Source: Acorus gramineus (lineage: Eukaryota > Streptophyta > Magnoliopsida > Acorales > Acoraceae). From it: a DNA stretch of 64,000 bases. The stretch is taken from positions 15,898,760 to 15,962,759 of the forward strand of contig CM060848.1 of assembly GCA_030737835.1 (NCBI GenBank), in the 5' to 3' direction. A model generated the notes under the pieces. It worked only from the letters and a program-made list of their open reading frames with translations. It did not search any database and was not told the origin of the DNA. Positions 63,669 through 64,000 of the stretch are shown in pieces (the stretch's first letter is position 1; each line of letters opens with the position of its first letter). The position numbers and the translations under genes are program-made.

Positions 63669-64000
63669 TAGGGTTGCAACTTGGGTCAGGTTAAACCCGA
63701 ATCCGTCAGGTTGAACTTGATTTTTACATCGGTTGGGTTGGGCAATTCGGGTTCGGGTTGACTCACAAATCGGGTTGGGTTCGGGTTGGTCTCAGTCACA
63801 ACCTGACCCAACCCGAACCCGTAAATTAATAGTTTTAAAAAAATATCATGGCCGTTCATTCTGTAGCTTCTAATCTCAACAATCTAAATTTTAGGTAAAC
63901 CTAACTAATCTTACGGGTTGAGTCAGGTAGGTTTATTTAATTACGGATTGGGTTCGGGTTAGTCCAATTCAAGTTAAAAATCAGGTTGAGTCGGGTTAAG
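63669..64000 (+). mobile_element. hAT-type MITE, left part, cut by the window end
   Basis: The terminus TAGGGTTGCAACTTGGGTC begins at 63669, preceded by ATCACTGA as a possible target octamer. GGGTTCGGGTT and its complement recur many times as subterminal repeats. It is the best-preserved left terminus of this family in the window. The right end lies beyond base 64000. Confidence 0.65.

Overview
The window is nuclear DNA from a flowering plant. The genes have many introns with GT..AG boundaries. The intergenic DNA is AT-rich and full of short transposon remnants, and every recognisable protein belongs to a plant or general eukaryotic family. The first coding exons of COX11, calmodulin and the ZHD gene are much richer in G+C than the later exons and introns. 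That 5'-high gradient is better known from monocots than eudicots, so a non-grass monocot is possible, but I cannot fix the species.

Seven genes can be supported. (1) + strand 1503-3761, a type I inositol polyphosphate 5-phosphatase of the At5PTase9 kind. (2) + strand 9613-13393, the histone N-terminal acetyltransferase NAA40/NatD. (3) + strand 31888-37286, a 65-kDa microtubule-associated protein of the MAP65-6/7 kind. (4) - strand 41267-39833, a small conserved plant protein of unknown function. (5) + strand 45577-50471, calmodulin. (6) + strand 51545-55799, COX11, the mitochondrial copper chaperone for cytochrome c oxidase. (7) - strand 57476-56958, a zinc-finger homeodomain (ZHD) transcription factor. 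Exon boundaries were chained by reading frame and splice sites. Six of the seven models run from ATG to stop without a break; the 5-phosphatase model does too, but its N-terminus is unusually short.

The genes are unrelated in function and form no cluster. They act in phosphoinositide signalling, chromatin modification, the cytoskeleton, calcium signalling, mitochondrial assembly and transcription. There are two gene-poor stretches, about 13.4-31.6 kb and 57.5-64 kb. They hold a probable solo LTR (20.5-23.15 kb), a retroelement-like block (27.8-28.75 kb), a 5'-truncated LINE (16.28-16.62 kb), hAT-type elements and AT-rich repeats.

The most informative non-genic findings are elements with readable target-site duplications. 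They are hAT-type elements at 4616-5440, 7639-8269 and 19579-20219, a Mutator-like foldback at 44281-45249, a tRNA-related SINE at 38783-38982 and the LINE tail. The calmodulin gene sits directly downstream of a run of four terminal-inverted-repeat elements (42.75-45.25 kb). The last of these carries internal units in both orientations and could fold into long hairpins. I saw no gene cluster or repeat that amounts to a new biological system. The best candidates for a second look are that foldback, the exact 100-bp splice-site duplication in NAA40 and the frame-neutral 90-nt intron in MAP65.
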